From an uncultured Arenicella sp. (GTDB taxonomy: Bacteria; Pseudomonadota; Gammaproteobacteria; Arenicellales; Arenicellaceae), in contig CALKRK010000052.1 in assembly GCA_937989675.1 (NCBI GenBank), forward strand, positions 1 through 42,623: DNA of 42,623 bases. Reading direction: 5' to 3'. The notes under the pieces are model-generated. The model was given only the letters and a program-made list of their open reading frames with translations. It ran no database searches and was not told the DNA's origin. Positions 42,366-42,623 of this stretch are shown one piece after another (position 1 is the stretch's first letter; each line of letters begins with the position of its first letter). A program made the translations under genes and the position numbers.

Positions 42366-42623
42366 ATGAAAGCCTTGCTTAAAATTATGCTGACCCTCGC
42401 CTTAGTGTTTGCTACCACCTTCGTGCTAGCGAAAATAGCGGGAATTCTAACTTATGAAAAAATTGAAGCTTTACTTGCCGCAGCTGGTTCGCTGTCGCCT
42501 TGGTATATCTCTCTGGCAATCGTGGCCTTGCTATTTGCCGATTTATTTATCGCGGTTCCTACCCTTACTATCATCATATTAGCGGGCTATTTCCTAGGCC
42601 CAATTTTAGGCGCGAACGTTGCT
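42366..42623 (+). CDS. TVP38/TMEM64 (VTT domain) membrane protein, N-terminal part
   Basis: The ATG at 42366 opens a frame that runs to the window end (86 codons seen). It begins MKALLKIMLTLALVFATTFV, and LFADLFIAVPTLTIIILAGYFLGP is the typical start of the VTT/SNARE-associated domain of the DedA/TVP38 superfamily, linked to lipid scrambling or membrane integrity. About two thirds of the protein lies outside. Divergent from the CheA-like gene. Confidence 0.8.
   Translation, partial: MKALLKIMLTLALVFATTFVLAKIAGILTYEKIEALLAAAGSLSPWYISLAIVALLFADLFIAVPTLTIIILAGYFLGPILGANVA

Overview
The window looks like chromosomal DNA from a marine, agar- or red-algal-galactan-using gammaproteobacterium. Three things point there. 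The housekeeping gene order is gammaproteobacterial: rluD-pgeF divergent from bamD, and aat-bpt-infA in series. The carbohydrate block carries a GH50 beta-agarase-type enzyme and a TonB-dependent receptor. The two-component pair at 23.4-26.3 kb resembles the 'proteobacterial dedicated sortase system' regulators found mostly in marine proteobacteria. Genus cannot be settled from sequence alone. No tRNA, rRNA, CRISPR array, insertion sequence or phage gene was seen.

Layout. 1-3.6 kb: glyoxylate shunt, with malate synthase G (glcB, cut by the window start) divergent from isocitrate lyase (aceA); the space between them is rich in inverted repeats. 3.6-4.5 kb: a DUF1295 membrane protein. 4.8-18.9 kb: a polysaccharide utilisation locus. 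An IclR regulator and a secreted GH2 glycosidase lie on the minus strand. Divergent from them, on the plus strand, are a TonB-dependent receptor, a DapA-family lyase, an enolase-superfamily dehydratase, a short-chain dehydrogenase, an SSS sodium symporter and a GH50 lipoprotein. 19-22.7 kb: an M3 metallopeptidase lipoprotein divergent from a class V PLP enzyme. 23.4-26.3 kb: response regulator and sensor kinase (PdsR/PdsS-like) without a sortase beside them. 26.3-28.2 kb: cobalamin adenosyltransferase and SstT. 28.2-31 kb (minus): rluD, pgeF, a CPBP (Rce1-type) protease and an ICMT-like methyltransferase in tight series. 31.1-34.7 kb: bamD, an unknown membrane protein and glutamine-dependent nadE. 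34.8-38.6 kb: a FemAB-like GNAT protein, aat, bpt, infA, then lexA with a clear SOS box. 38.7-41 kb (minus): typA and a DUF1178 gene. 41.1-42.2 kb: a membrane protein with a CheA-like ATPase domain but no phospho-accepting His domain. 42.4 kb: the start of a TVP38/VTT membrane protein.

Working model of the sugar locus (inference): the outer-membrane GH50 lipoprotein cuts agarose-type chains, the TonB receptor imports oligosaccharides, GH2 trims a beta-linked sugar, and the SSS symporter brings in monomers or small products. The SDR, enolase-superfamily and DapA-family enzymes then form an oxidise-dehydrate-cleave route for a galactose-type sugar or for 3,6-anhydrogalactose. The IclR protein probably controls the locus, and a 49-bp near-perfect palindrome between the divergent GH2 and receptor genes is the best candidate control site.

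The most unusual things are: the overlapping CPBP protease/ICMT-like methyltransferase pair, which mirrors the last two steps of eukaryotic CaaX processing; the Hpt-less membrane CheA-like protein; the orphan PdsSR pair; the A6G9 homopolymer inside the GH2 gene; and the incomplete, non-standard catabolic enzyme set of the agarase locus.
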